DNA of 64,000 nucleotides from Phyllobacterium bourgognense (lineage in GTDB: Bacteria; Pseudomonadota; Alphaproteobacteria; Rhizobiales; Rhizobiaceae), in assembly GCF_003337575.1 (NCBI RefSeq), contig NZ_QPJM01000019.1:1-64000 (forward strand), read 5' to 3'. How positions within the stretch are numbered: position 1 is the stretch's first letter; each line of letters starts with the position of its first letter. The notes under the pieces were generated by a model. The model saw only the letters and a list, made by a program, of their open reading frames with translations. It did no database searches and had not been told where the DNA came from. The position numbers and the translations under genes are program-made. Below, piece after piece: positions 52,765 through 61,058 of the stretch.

Positions 52765-52995
52765 CTATTGTCGCAGAGCAGCCTTGATGGGCTTCAACGG
52801 CGAGCATCTGATTTTGATGAACTCGTTGGGCGAACGTCCGACAATGGCGGTGCGTGCTACGAAAGCCTGTCCCTGCATCCCGCACATCATGGCGTTGCTG
52901 GTTTGAGGCCCGTAAATCACATCCAGCGCCGTGTTGGATTGGCAATCCATCGGCGATAGACTTGTTGAGCAAATGAGTATTACAACCTGGAGCAT
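52765..52995 (-). CDS. Small exported Cys-containing hypothetical protein
   Basis: A 76-residue protein: a short hydrophobic start (MLQVVILICSTSLSP), then DCQSNTALDVIYGPQTSNAMMCGMQGQAFVARTAI and a late Cys. This wording, with NAMMCGMQGQAF, is that of small periplasmic proteins of unknown function seen in many Rhizobiales. Three Cys may form disulfides. An AAGGAT site precedes the ATG. It is convergent with the ftsK-like gene, and a tandem TTTTGCTGCA repeat lies upstream. Confidence 0.65.
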   Translation of the reverse strand: MLQVVILICSTSLSPMDCQSNTALDVIYGPQTSNAMMCGMQGQAFVARTAIVGRSPNEFIKIRCSPLKPIKAALRQ

Positions 52996-53048
52996 GCTGG
53001 CATCCTTTTGCAACAGTTGCTCCTCCCGATTCTTGCAGAGTACGGAAG

Positions 53049-53083
53049 TTTTGCTGCAATGCAACCATTTTGCTGCACTGCAA
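53049..53083. repeat. Tandem 16-bp direct repeat upstream of a small exported protein gene
   Basis: TTTTGCTGCAATGCAA (53049-53064) and TTTTGCTGCACTGCAA (53068-53083) differ at one base and are spaced 19 bp apart. Each has inverted TTGC/GCAA ends, so they look like paired regulator sites. Confidence 0.5.
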
Positions 53084-53128
53084 TAGAATCGGCTGTTCCC
53101 AAATGAGAAATGCGCTCGGTTCCTGAGC

Positions 53129-54748
53129 TTACTGTTCCAAGGGATCGTCGAGTTGGTGACGCTTGATGAGCTCTTCCCGGATCAGTTTCTTCGCGACCTT
53201 GCCATAGGCGGATTTCGGCATCTCCGGCCAGAACACAAGGCGCTTCGGCATTTTGTAGCGAGCCATCTTGCCGTCAAGCCAGGCAATGACCTCCTCGGCT
53301 GCCGGCGCAGTACCCGGGCGGGCAACGCAGACCGCAAGACCCACCTCGCCCCATACCGGATCCGGAATACCCACTACCGCCACTTCGCTGATGTCCGGAT
53401 GGGTTAATATCTTCTCCTCGATCTCGCGCGGATAGATGTTGGAGCCGCCGGAAATATACATGTCCGAGGCCCTTCCGGTGATGAAGAGAAACCCCGCTTC
53501 ATCCATGTGTCCGAGATCGCCGGTACGGAACCAGCCATTGCGAAAGGCTTTCGCATTGGCTTCCGGATTGTTGTAATAGCCAGCAAAAACGGCAGGGCCG
53601 ATCACGCAAATCTCGCCGGTTATGCCGGGCGAAACTTCATTTCCGCTGTCATCCTGGATCGATATTTGCATTCCGGTACGCGCATAGCCGCAGGTGCCCG
53701 GCCGCGTATCCTCGCTGTGTTCCAGATGGTGTTCGGTCGGCGGTAACACAGTAATATTGCCGGTCACCTCTCCCAGTCCAAAATACTGCACGATCACCCG
53801 CCCCAGGGTCTTTAGGGCATTGATCTGATCGGTCCGGTACATGGGTGCGCCCGCATAGACCACATAACGCAATGACGAATGATCCCGCTCCTGTACCGCT
53901 GGATGTTCGGTCAGCATTTTCAGGATCGTGGGCACGGTAAACATGTTGCTCACACGCCATTTTTCGACAAGACGCCAGGCTTCGGCAATATCGAGCTTTT
54001 CTGTTGGTAGCAGGATGGTCTTTGCACCTCTGGCCACCTGCGTCAGCTGATGAATTCCTGCGCCGTGAGATAGGGGTGCGACCACGAGCGACGCATCGTC
54101 GTGCGTCGTGCCCGGCATCAAGTCGCACAAATGGTTGGTTACCACGAATCCCATCTGACCGTGGGTCAGTACAGCAGCCTTGGGCCGCCCTGTCGTGCCA
54201 GAGGTGAAAAAGAACCAGCACGGATCATCATGATCCACAGGGGCAGTAAACACCGTTTCAGTATCGAAACGATCTACAATATCGTCGTAATCCTCGGCAA
54301 AATCGGCTTTTCCAATCGCGATGGCGAATTCCATCACTGCACTCGTTTGCCGGCAAGCTTCGACGTGCTCTGGAAATGAATTCCCGCAGATCAAGCCTTT
54401 TGCGCCGCTCGTTGCTGCCAGATACGCCACTTCGTCTGATGTCTGCCTGAAGTTAGCTGGAACCCACACCGCTCCAAGTTGAAAACACGCGAACATGGAT
54501 TCGAACATCTGGTTGCAGTTCTGTGATTGAACGAGGACCCGGTCGCCTTTGACCACGCCGAATTCCTTTTGCAACGCTGCGGCCATGGCATTGACACGGC
54601 GCTGCAGTTGCGCCCATGTCCATGTTTTTTCGCCCCAGACAAGTGCAATCTCCTTTGGGAAACGGCGTGCCGATTGGGCGAGAAATCCGTAAAGATTCAT
54701 CACCCGTTTTGACATGGGTTCAACAACCAATCCATGTTTCGCAGTCAT
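53129..54748 (-). CDS. Acyl-CoA synthetase / AMP-dependent ligase
   Basis: A 539-residue ANL-superfamily ligase. The phosphate loop is FFTSGTTGRPKAAV (181-194), the adenine motif is QYFGLGEVTGNITVLPP, and GWFRTGDLGHMDEAGFLFITGRASDMYISGGSNIYPREIEEKI is the hinge region. The C-terminal catalytic Lys is in KSAYGKVAKKLI. It activates a carboxylic acid to the CoA thioester through an acyl-AMP. The specificity is not readable; medium-chain or aromatic acids are common. Its start overlaps the end of the IclR gene by 4 bases, so the two form one operon. Confidence 0.88.
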   Translation of the reverse strand: MTAKHGLVVEPMSKRVMNLYGFLAQSARRFPKEIALVWGEKTWTWAQLQRRVNAMAAALQKEFGVVKGDRVLVQSQNCNQMFESMFACFQLGAVWVPANFRQTSDEVAYLAATSGAKGLICGNSFPEHVEACRQTSAVMEFAIAIGKADFAEDYDDIVDRFDTETVFTAPVDHDDPCWFFFTSGTTGRPKAAVLTHGQMGFVVTNHLCDLMPGTTHDDASLVVAPLSHGAGIHQLTQVARGAKTILLPTEKLDIAEAWRLVEKWRVSNMFTVPTILKMLTEHPAVQERDHSSLRYVVYAGAPMYRTDQINALKTLGRVIVQYFGLGEVTGNITVLPPTEHHLEHSEDTRPGTCGYARTGMQISIQDDSGNEVSPGITGEICVIGPAVFAGYYNNPEANAKAFRNGWFRTGDLGHMDEAGFLFITGRASDMYISGGSNIYPREIEEKILTHPDISEVAVVGIPDPVWGEVGLAVCVARPGTAPAAEEVIAWLDGKMARYKMPKRLVFWPEMPKSAYGKVAKKLIREELIKRHQLDDPLEQ

Positions 54749-55587
54749 GGCGCCACCTTCGACGTGTACGGCCGTTTTGGCCGATCATTGGAAGTTTGAA
54801 GATGCGCCAGCCGCGCTTCGATTTTTCTCGTCTCACCTTGCATCAAAGCAGCGAGTTCCGCTTGACGTGAAGGCTGCATGCGGCTGTCAATGGCTGCAAT
54901 GCTGAGGGCGCCGGCTGGTCGTCCATCCGGATAGCGAATGGCGAGACCAATGCCCCAGGAATTGGTAAGAATGAGCCCGGGATTGAGGGCAAAACCGTTT
55001 TCGCGGGCTGTCGCAACGTCAGCGCGAATGCGGTCGGGATAAAGGTTTGGATACTCGGCCAGGAGGGCGGCTTCGTTCAAGGCTAAGATAGCTTCAATCT
55101 CGTCATCCGGCATCGCGGCCAGGATCGCCAGTGACCCGGCGCCCACGCCCAAGGGATGGCGATAGCCAGCCTGCAATGCATGGGTGCGAATCGGATAGGT
55201 GCCTTCCTCACGATGCAGACAAACGGCGTAGCTATCGCGCTGGATCGAAAGGAAGCTGGTGTCCTGTGTTTTGGCCGACAGAAAACCAAGGCTGTCGCGG
55301 GAGATTTGTAGAAGCCCATAGCGCCGTGTCGCAAGGGTGCCAAGTACATAGGCTTCCTGACCGAGATAATATCGTCGGGTCAAACTATCCTGTTCCAGCA
55401 GGCCAGAGCGTATCAGCGCCAGAAGCAGACGGCGCGTCGTGGGTTTGTTGAGACCGCTTTGTTCCACTATATCAGTCAACGTGCTGCCGTCGTCGCCGGA
55501 ATAGCTGACAAGACTCAAGAGACCAAGCGCCCTGTCAACGCTTTGCGAACCATTGAGACCTTTTATCGGTCTTACCTCTTGCTCCAT
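54745..55587 (-). CDS. IclR-family transcriptional regulator
   Basis: A 280-residue regulator. The N-terminal winged helix is SQSVDRALGLLSLVSYSGDDGSTLTDIVEQSGLNKPTTRRLLLALIRSGLLEQD (14-67). The C-terminal GAF-like IclR effector domain includes YPIRTHALQAGYRHPLGVGAGSLAILAAMPDDE and GIGLAIRYPDGRPAGALSIAAI. It is divergent from the PCC-domain gene, and two inverted repeats in between are likely operators. IclR proteins often govern aromatic or short-chain acid use, in line with the ligase gene that follows. Confidence 0.9.
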   Translation of the reverse strand: MEQEVRPIKGLNGSQSVDRALGLLSLVSYSGDDGSTLTDIVEQSGLNKPTTRRLLLALIRSGLLEQDSLTRRYYLGQEAYVLGTLATRRYGLLQISRDSLGFLSAKTQDTSFLSIQRDSYAVCLHREEGTYPIRTHALQAGYRHPLGVGAGSLAILAAMPDDEIEAILALNEAALLAEYPNLYPDRIRADVATARENGFALNPGLILTNSWGIGLAIRYPDGRPAGALSIAAIDSRMQPSRQAELAALMQGETRKIEARLAHLQTSNDRPKRPYTSKVAP

Positions 55588-55602
55588 CCCAATTCCTCTT
55601 AT

Positions 55603-55650
55603 TGATCCATATTGTGGATCATTTTATTCGTTTGTGGAACTATGCCACAA
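55603..55650. promoter_or_regulatory. Two inverted repeats, likely IclR operators
   Basis: TGATCCA-N5-TGGATCA (55603-55621) and TTGTGG-N7-CCACAA (55632-55650) are both perfect inverted repeats in the divergent promoter region. The two differ in sequence, so two regulators, or one plus a promoter feature, may be involved. Confidence 0.6.
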
Positions 55651-55686
55651 CGCGGTGGCCGGTAAACCGAATTTGGAGTTCATAAT

Positions 55687-55731
55687 ATGCTACTCATCCT
55701 GCGACGGCTTTCGGCGGTGACCGGTGTCTGA
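55687..55731 (+). CDS. Possible 14-residue leader peptide
   Basis: An ATG after a GGAG site (TTTGGAGTTCATAATATG) opens a frame MLLILRRLSAVTGV whose TGA overlaps the first codons of the next gene, which starts at a weaker GTG. This would couple translation of the two. Confidence 0.4.
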   Translation: MLLILRRLSAVTGV

Positions 55732-56581
55732 ACGGTTTCTGCTACAACCCGGGCCTCCGCGCTTAAAACGCTTCGAGAGTTTTGAGGGCGTCGGCCGATG
55801 GCTGGAATTCACTCTTGAACCTGGCCAAAACATAAATGATGCCATTGCCCGGCCGCTTCAGGCGTCCGGCTTCACAGCGGCTTCACTAGTTCTTGCCGGC
55901 GGAGCTTTCAATCCATTCCACTATCTTATGCCGGCGCTTGCCACCGACGGGCATCACGCTGCCTGGTATAGCGATTTATTCTCGCCGGCCGGCGAAACGC
56001 GGCTTGAGAACGGTAATGTTACCTTTGGCGAGCGTGACGGCGCTCCTTTTATCCATTGCCATGCCATCTGGACCGAGCACGACGGCAAGCGTGGTGCCGG
56101 CCATGTCCTGCCGCATGAAGCGATCATCAGCCGGCCCATTCATGCAATTGCCTGGGGTGTCGAGAACGTGCGCATGGTATCGGAGCCCGATGAAGAGACC
56201 GCCTTCACGCTCTTTCATCCGGTACCTTCAAAAGCGGCGATCACCGCCAACAATGGTCCGCGCACGGTGATCGCGCGTGTTGGTCCCAATGAGGACCTCA
56301 TCATTGCCCTGGAGGATATCTGCCGGAAACATGATTTCGCTGCAGCAAAATTGCGCGGCGGCTTAGGCAGCCTGATCGGCGCACGCTATGCGGATGGTTC
56401 CAAAGTAGACGATATCGCAACCGAAGTCTTCGTCACCCAAGGCTTCGTCACGCGTCAGCCAACCGGAACACATGTCGATATCGTTATGGTCGACACCCAG
56501 GGCAATATCACATGCGGCGAGCTCCTTCGCGGTGAAAACCCCGTCTGCATCACATTCGAGCTATGCCTGGAAGAAGCCTAA
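55724..56581 (+). CDS. Tandem PCC/DUF296-domain protein
   Basis: A 285-residue protein starting at GTG. It holds two PCC (DUF296, PD1-like) domains. The first (about 30-150) has GFTAASLVLAGGAFNPFHYLMP, FIHCHAIW and GAGHVLPHEAII; the second (about 180-283) has HDFAAAKLRGGLGSLIGARYADG, THVDIVMVDTQGNITCGELLRGENPVCITFELCLEE. His residues of the first domain are in positions where PCC proteins can hold a metal. Single-domain forms are common in bacteria; a fused pair is less so. Function is unknown; it faces the IclR/acyl-CoA ligase unit and probably shares its regulation. Confidence 0.78.
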   Translation: MSERFLLQPGPPRLKRFESFEGVGRWLEFTLEPGQNINDAIARPLQASGFTAASLVLAGGAFNPFHYLMPALATDGHHAAWYSDLFSPAGETRLENGNVTFGERDGAPFIHCHAIWTEHDGKRGAGHVLPHEAIISRPIHAIAWGVENVRMVSEPDEETAFTLFHPVPSKAAITANNGPRTVIARVGPNEDLIIALEDICRKHDFAAAKLRGGLGSLIGARYADGSKVDDIATEVFVTQGFVTRQPTGTHVDIVMVDTQGNITCGELLRGENPVCITFELCLEEA

Positions 56582-56596
56582 CGATCCCTGACCTCC

Positions 56597-57658
56597 TCAC
56601 GAGCGCCGCTCGTGTTCATCGGGGTAGCTGAGACTCTGCAATTCCCTTGGATCGACCCCCGCTATCCTTCGCAAAACTGCTCGCGCCAGTTCTCGCCCGG
56701 CATGGCGAACGTCCTCATTGAACACGATGATCTGCGGGCGGAACCATTGCAGCACATCGGTTGACTGCTTCGAGACAAGGTCAACATCCTCGCCAATCTT
56801 CAGTCCGGCGGCTTCAATACCCGCAACCAGCGCAATGGCCGCGCTGCCACTGCAGCAGACAATGCCGTCGGGGCGGTTTGGGGTCGACATGATCTCCTCC
56901 ATCCGGTTCCGGATACGGCCGAGCGAGGTATCGACATCAATATCGGACACAGCAACGGTACTTGCGCCTCCCTCCCCCACCGCACGCGAGAAACCCCGAT
57001 CGAGGTGCCGGTAATAGGTGACCGAAGGTGACGGGCCCGCAAGCATGGCGATCCTGCGACGTCCCTTTGCCAGCAGGCTCTTCACCGAGAGATAGGCGAA
57101 GGCCTCGTTGTCGAAATCATGGAAGGGATGTTCGATCCCCATCTCTGTCCGGCCATGTGTAGCGAACGGAATACCATGTTCGGTTAGGTAGCGGACGCGC
57201 GCATCATCCGGCTCCGTACGTGACATGATGATCCCGTCGGCCGAGCCCGTTTCGACGATGTAGCGTATCGGCTGCATCGGGTCATTTTTCACCGAATAAG
57301 GCGTGACGGTCAGATGATAGGGCGTCTCCGAAAGCACTTCGGAAATTCCATAAACCATGTTGGAGGTGAGCCCCATGATCTCCGACTGGGCATTGAGCAC
57401 GAGGCTGATGACATTGGTCTTGCCGGTACGAAGACGCACACCGGCACGGTTCGGCCTGTATCCAATCTGCTTGGCGATCAGCTGAACACGATTCCTGGTC
57501 GCCTGGCCAATTTCGGGTGCATCCTTGAGCGCGCGCGAAACAGTGGTGACACCAAGCCCCGCCATGAAGGCAATCGTCTTCAACGTCGGCCGCTCGCCTT
57601 CAACGGGCCCGGCATCGATTACCGCCTTCTGATCGCCTTCTGTCGTCTTCATATTCAA
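56597..57658 (-). CDS. LacI-family repressor of the sugar importer operon
   Basis: A 353-residue regulator with a 20-residue extension before the DNA-binding part. The helix-turn-helix reads TLKTIAFMAGLGVTTVSRALKDAPEIGQATRNRVQLIAKQIGYRPNRAGVRLRTGKTNVI (25-84). The sensor domain includes GIIMSRTEPDDARVRYL, GIPFATHGR and DGIVCCSGSAAIALVAGIEAAGL. It is divergent from the CUT1 operon at 57938, with two candidate operators between them, and probably represses it until its sugar is present. Confidence 0.9.
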   Translation of the reverse strand: MNMKTTEGDQKAVIDAGPVEGERPTLKTIAFMAGLGVTTVSRALKDAPEIGQATRNRVQLIAKQIGYRPNRAGVRLRTGKTNVISLVLNAQSEIMGLTSNMVYGISEVLSETPYHLTVTPYSVKNDPMQPIRYIVETGSADGIIMSRTEPDDARVRYLTEHGIPFATHGRTEMGIEHPFHDFDNEAFAYLSVKSLLAKGRRRIAMLAGPSPSVTYYRHLDRGFSRAVGEGGASTVAVSDIDVDTSLGRIRNRMEEIMSTPNRPDGIVCCSGSAAIALVAGIEAAGLKIGEDVDLVSKQSTDVLQWFRPQIIVFNEDVRHAGRELARAVLRRIAGVDPRELQSLSYPDEHERRS

Positions 57659-57687
57659 TTGGCCTTCAAGCCGTTCTTCGATGAACC

Positions 57688-57701
57688 TGTATCGTTTTAC
57701 A
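57688..57701. promoter_or_regulatory. Candidate LacI operator, upstream copy
   Basis: TGTATCGTTTTACA has TGTA/TACA ends around a central CG, as in many LacI-family operators, and lies 30 bases before the repressor gene. Confidence 0.45.
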
Positions 57702-57908
57702 AAAATACCGCAACTCGAAACTTTTTAACTGCTGTCACAACGTGATCCTAGACGATATTGGCGCTACTTGGCAATCACACCCAGTAATCACAATTGCCTA
57801 TTTCCCTGAATTTGCAAGATTATCCGGCAATTTGACAAACCCGTCACATCAATTTCGAAAAAATTGGCTTTCGGTGATTGCACTTGATGGCGCTTTACAC
57901 TAGCCTAC

Positions 57909-57922
57909 CTGTAACGTTTCAG
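57909..57922. promoter_or_regulatory. Candidate LacI operator next to the importer start
   Basis: CTGTAACGTTTCAG is an almost perfect palindrome with an AACGTT centre and lies just before the GGGAGG ribosome-binding site of the binding-protein gene, a place where a repressor would block transcription. Confidence 0.55.
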
Positions 57923-57937
57923 ATTTGGGAGGATACG

Positions 57938-59182
57938 ATGCGTTACCGTTCTGTCTTGGCCGCTCTTGCTACGTCTACATTTCTTTTCGCTACCAATCCG
58001 GCTACCGCCGCTGACCTGGAAGTCACTCACTGGTGGACTTCCGGCGGTGAAGCGGCAGCTGCCAAGGTTCTCGCCGAATCTTACGACAAATTGGGCGGCG
58101 ACAAATGGGTGGACGGCGCGATCGCCGGCAGCGGCAGCACAGCCCGCCCAATCATCGTCAGTCGCATTCTTGGCGGAAATCCAATGGGTGCCACCCAGTT
58201 GAATACCGGTCGCGATGCCGAAGATCTGGTCAAGGCCGGTTTGATGACGGACCTGACCGAGCTTGCTACCAAGGAAGGCTGGGCCGATTTTATTCGCCCC
58301 TCCAAGCTGCTCGACGCCTGCAAATATGAGGGCAAGATTTATTGCGTTCCGGTCAATATCCACTCCTTGCAATGGATGTGGATCAATCCCAACGCTTTCA
58401 AGGACGCCGGAGCAGCGGTTCCCACCAACTGGAACGAATTCGTTGCTGCTGCACCCAAGCTAAAGGAAAAAGGCGTCATCCCACTCGCGACCGGTGATGC
58501 GTGGCAAATCGACGGCGTATTTCGCGTGCTGCTGGCCAACCTTGGCGGCAAGGAGCTCTATCTCAAGATAGTGGATGAAAAGAGTACCGAAGCCGCTGGC
58601 AGCCCCGAGATGAAAGCGGTCTGGCAAGCTTTTGCCAATGCGCGAGACCTTGCCGACCCCGGCTACGTCGGACGGCAATGGAATGAAGCGACATCACTTG
58701 TTCTTACGGGTAAAGCCGGCGGCCAGATCATGGGCGATTGGGCACAGGGTGAATTTGGCGTGGCTGGAAAGGTTGCGGGCACTGATTATGACTGTCTTCC
58801 GGGCCTCGGTGTTCATCCGGCCCTCGATACAGGAGGTGACGCCTTCTATTTTCCGAAGAACCAAAACCCGGAAATTACCAAGGCCCAGCTGAAGCTTGCC
58901 AGCATGCTTGTCTCCAAGGAGACGCAGGTTGCATTCAATCTCGCCAAGGGGTCGCTGCCGATCCGTGGCGACGTCGACATGCAGGCAGCCAATGCATGCA
59001 TGCAGAAGGGCATCAAGATATTGGCGGACAGCAACAATGTGCTGCCTTCATACGAACAGGCGTTCTCCTCCGATACGCAAGGCCAGATCGAAGATCTGAT
59101 GACGGAGTTCTTCGCTGACAAGAGCATGACGGTCGAGGATGCACAGGCCCGTTACGTCGAGATCATCGGCGAAGCCAAATAA
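57938..59182 (+). CDS. Sugar-type (CUT1) ABC transporter, substrate-binding protein
   Basis: A 414-residue periplasmic protein. The ATG after GGGAGG (57938) starts the signal peptide MRYRSVLAALATSTFLFATNPATAA; an upstream in-frame ATG is unsupported. The mature start DLEVTHWWTSGGEAAAAKVLAESYDKLGG is close to the glucose/mannose-binding group of family 1 solute-binding proteins (GtsA type), as are WINPNAFKDAG and GDAWQIDGVFRVLLANLGG. The likely ligand is a hexose or similar sugar. Four Cys (in LLDACKYEGKIYCVP, DYDCLPG, NACMQKG) may pair. A stem-loop follows the stop. Confidence 0.9.
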   Translation: MRYRSVLAALATSTFLFATNPATAADLEVTHWWTSGGEAAAAKVLAESYDKLGGDKWVDGAIAGSGSTARPIIVSRILGGNPMGATQLNTGRDAEDLVKAGLMTDLTELATKEGWADFIRPSKLLDACKYEGKIYCVPVNIHSLQWMWINPNAFKDAGAAVPTNWNEFVAAAPKLKEKGVIPLATGDAWQIDGVFRVLLANLGGKELYLKIVDEKSTEAAGSPEMKAVWQAFANARDLADPGYVGRQWNEATSLVLTGKAGGQIMGDWAQGEFGVAGKVAGTDYDCLPGLGVHPALDTGGDAFYFPKNQNPEITKAQLKLASMLVSKETQVAFNLAKGSLPIRGDVDMQAANACMQKGIKILADSNNVLPSYEQAFSSDTQGQIEDLMTEFFADKSMTVEDAQARYVEIIGEAK

Positions 59183-59204
59183 CTCGAACAACCACTATAG
59201 CAGC

Positions 59205-59230
59205 GATGCCGGCCTCTCGGGTCCGGCATC
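59205..59230 (+). terminator. Stem-loop after the binding-protein gene
   Basis: GATGCCGG and CCGGCATC form an 8-bp perfect stem with a 10-base loop in the gap before the first permease. No T tract follows, so it may stabilise the upstream message rather than terminate. Confidence 0.55.
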
Positions 59231-59253
59231 CGGTGATAGGACTGGAGACTTCG

Positions 59254-60162
59254 ATGGCTGGGAGCCGGCGCCCGTTTACCCCTCTGCGCAACCTGAATGC
59301 CAAAATCGCGGCGGTGCCAATGATCCTGACGGTGCTTGTTGTCTTTATTGGCTGCACGCTATGGACCGTCGTTTATTCCTTCACGTCCTCGCGGTCTCTG
59401 CCAACGCTGGATTTCGTCGGGATGGATCAATACGTGCGGCTTTTCCGGACGTCGCGCTGGACCGTTTCCCTGAAGAACCTCGCCATCTTTGGCGTTTTGT
59501 CTTTGAGCTTTTCTCTGGTGCTCGGATTTATCCTTGCTGCACTGATGGACCAGAAAATCCGCTTCGAAAATACCTTCCGCACCATATTCCTCTACCCGCA
59601 CGCACTGTCATTCATCGTCACCGGCCTGGTCTGGCAATGGATACTCACCCCGGCCTATGGCGTGCAGAAGGTCGTTCGGGACCTCGGTTTTGAAACTTTC
59701 AATTTTCCTATTCTGACCGATGGCCGTTTTACCATCTATGCCATTGTGATTGCGGGTCTGTGGCAAGGTACTGGCCTTGTCATGGCACTGATGCTTGCAG
59801 GTTTGCGCAACATTGACGATGAAATCTGGAAAGCAGCACGCGTTGATGGGATACCGGCGTGGAAAACCTATCTTTTCATCATCATTCCGATGATGAGGCC
59901 GGTCTTCATCACCACGCTCGTCATCATTTCGGCAACGATAGTCAAAGTCTACGACCTCGTCGTTGCCCTGACGAATGGCGGGCCAGGCATTTCCTCCGAA
60001 GTTCCCGCAAAATATGTCTACGATCTCATGTTCTCGCGCGGCAATCTGGGTCAGGGCCTCGCCGCCTCGACGATCATGCTCACCACAGTGCTGATTATTC
60101 TCGTACCCTGGGCGCTGCTGGAATTCCGGCCCCGGTATCGCAAAGGAGAAGCCTCGAAATGA
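59254..60162 (+). CDS. Sugar-type (CUT1) ABC transporter, first permease
   Basis: A 302-residue MalF-like permease starting at the ATG after GGAG (an earlier ATG at 59206 falls inside the stem-loop region and is unlikely). Six membrane segments begin at KIAAVPMILTVLVVFIGCTLWTVVYSF. The EAA loop is DDEIWKAARVDGIPAWKTYLFIIIPMMRP. The gene overlaps the second permease by ATGA. Confidence 0.91.
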   Translation: MAGSRRPFTPLRNLNAKIAAVPMILTVLVVFIGCTLWTVVYSFTSSRSLPTLDFVGMDQYVRLFRTSRWTVSLKNLAIFGVLSLSFSLVLGFILAALMDQKIRFENTFRTIFLYPHALSFIVTGLVWQWILTPAYGVQKVVRDLGFETFNFPILTDGRFTIYAIVIAGLWQGTGLVMALMLAGLRNIDDEIWKAARVDGIPAWKTYLFIIIPMMRPVFITTLVIISATIVKVYDLVVALTNGGPGISSEVPAKYVYDLMFSRGNLGQGLAASTIMLTTVLIILVPWALLEFRPRYRKGEASK

Positions 60163-61058
60163 GCTCGTCTCTATCCAGTGCCGAACCGCGAGGAGGTCGC
60201 CCCAAGCGCTTCCTGTCACCCACATCGATCATGATTTATTCAGCGCTATTGGTTGCCGCCATTTACTATCTCATTCCCCTCTATGTGATGGTCATGACGT
60301 CACTGAAGGGTATGCCCGAGATACGACTGGGCAACGTTTTCTCCCCGCCGGTCGAGGTTACCTTCCAACCTTGGGCGACGGCCTGGAACAGCGCATGCAC
60401 GGGTCTTTACTGCGAGGGTATCAAGGTCGGCTTCTTTAACTCAATGAAGATCCTGGTCCCAAGTGTGATCTTCTCGATCATCATCGCTTCGGTGAATGGC
60501 TATGCCCTCTCCAACTGGCGCTTCAAAGGCTCGGAGCTGTTCTTCACGGCGCTGATTTTCGGTGCCTTCATTCCCTATCAGGTGATGCTCTATCCCCTCG
60601 TCATCATCACGCGACAACTCGGCATCTTCGGTACGCTGACCGGCGTCATCGTCATTCACACAATCTTCGGAATGCCGATCCTCACCCTGCTTTTCCGCAA
60701 TTATTTCGTTTCGCTGCCACCGGAACTCTTCAAGGCTGCGCGCGTGGATGGCGCGGGCTTCTGGCGCATCTTCCTACAGATCATGCTGCCGATGTCTCTA
60801 CCCATATTCGTGGTGGCTGTCATCCTGCAGGTGACCGGCATCTGGAATGACTTCCTGTTCGGCGTGATCTTCGCTGGCACCAAGAATTTCCCGATGACAG
60901 TGCAGCTCAACAACATCGTCAACTCCACTCAAGGGGTGAAGGAATACAACGTCAACATGGCCGCGACCATTCTCACCGGTGCGGTGCCGCTCCTCGTCTA
61001 TTTCTTTTCAGGCAAATATTTCGTCAGAGGCATCGCCGCTGGCGCCGTAAAAGGGTGA
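60159..61058 (+). CDS. Sugar-type (CUT1) ABC transporter, second permease
   Basis: A 299-residue MalG-like permease. A cytoplasmic N-terminus of about 25 residues is followed by SIMIYSALLVAAIYYLIPLYVMVMTSLKG. The EAA loop is PPELFKAARVDGAGFWRIFLQIMLPMSLP. A periplasmic loop with two Cys (SACTGLYCEG) could hold a disulfide, a feature shared by the glucose-type systems. Translation is coupled on both sides: ATGA with the first permease and GTGA with the ATPase. Confidence 0.92.
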   Translation: MSSSLSSAEPRGGRPKRFLSPTSIMIYSALLVAAIYYLIPLYVMVMTSLKGMPEIRLGNVFSPPVEVTFQPWATAWNSACTGLYCEGIKVGFFNSMKILVPSVIFSIIIASVNGYALSNWRFKGSELFFTALIFGAFIPYQVMLYPLVIITRQLGIFGTLTGVIVIHTIFGMPILTLLFRNYFVSLPPELFKAARVDGAGFWRIFLQIMLPMSLPIFVVAVILQVTGIWNDFLFGVIFAGTKNFPMTVQLNNIVNSTQGVKEYNVNMAATILTGAVPLLVYFFSGKYFVRGIAAGAVKG

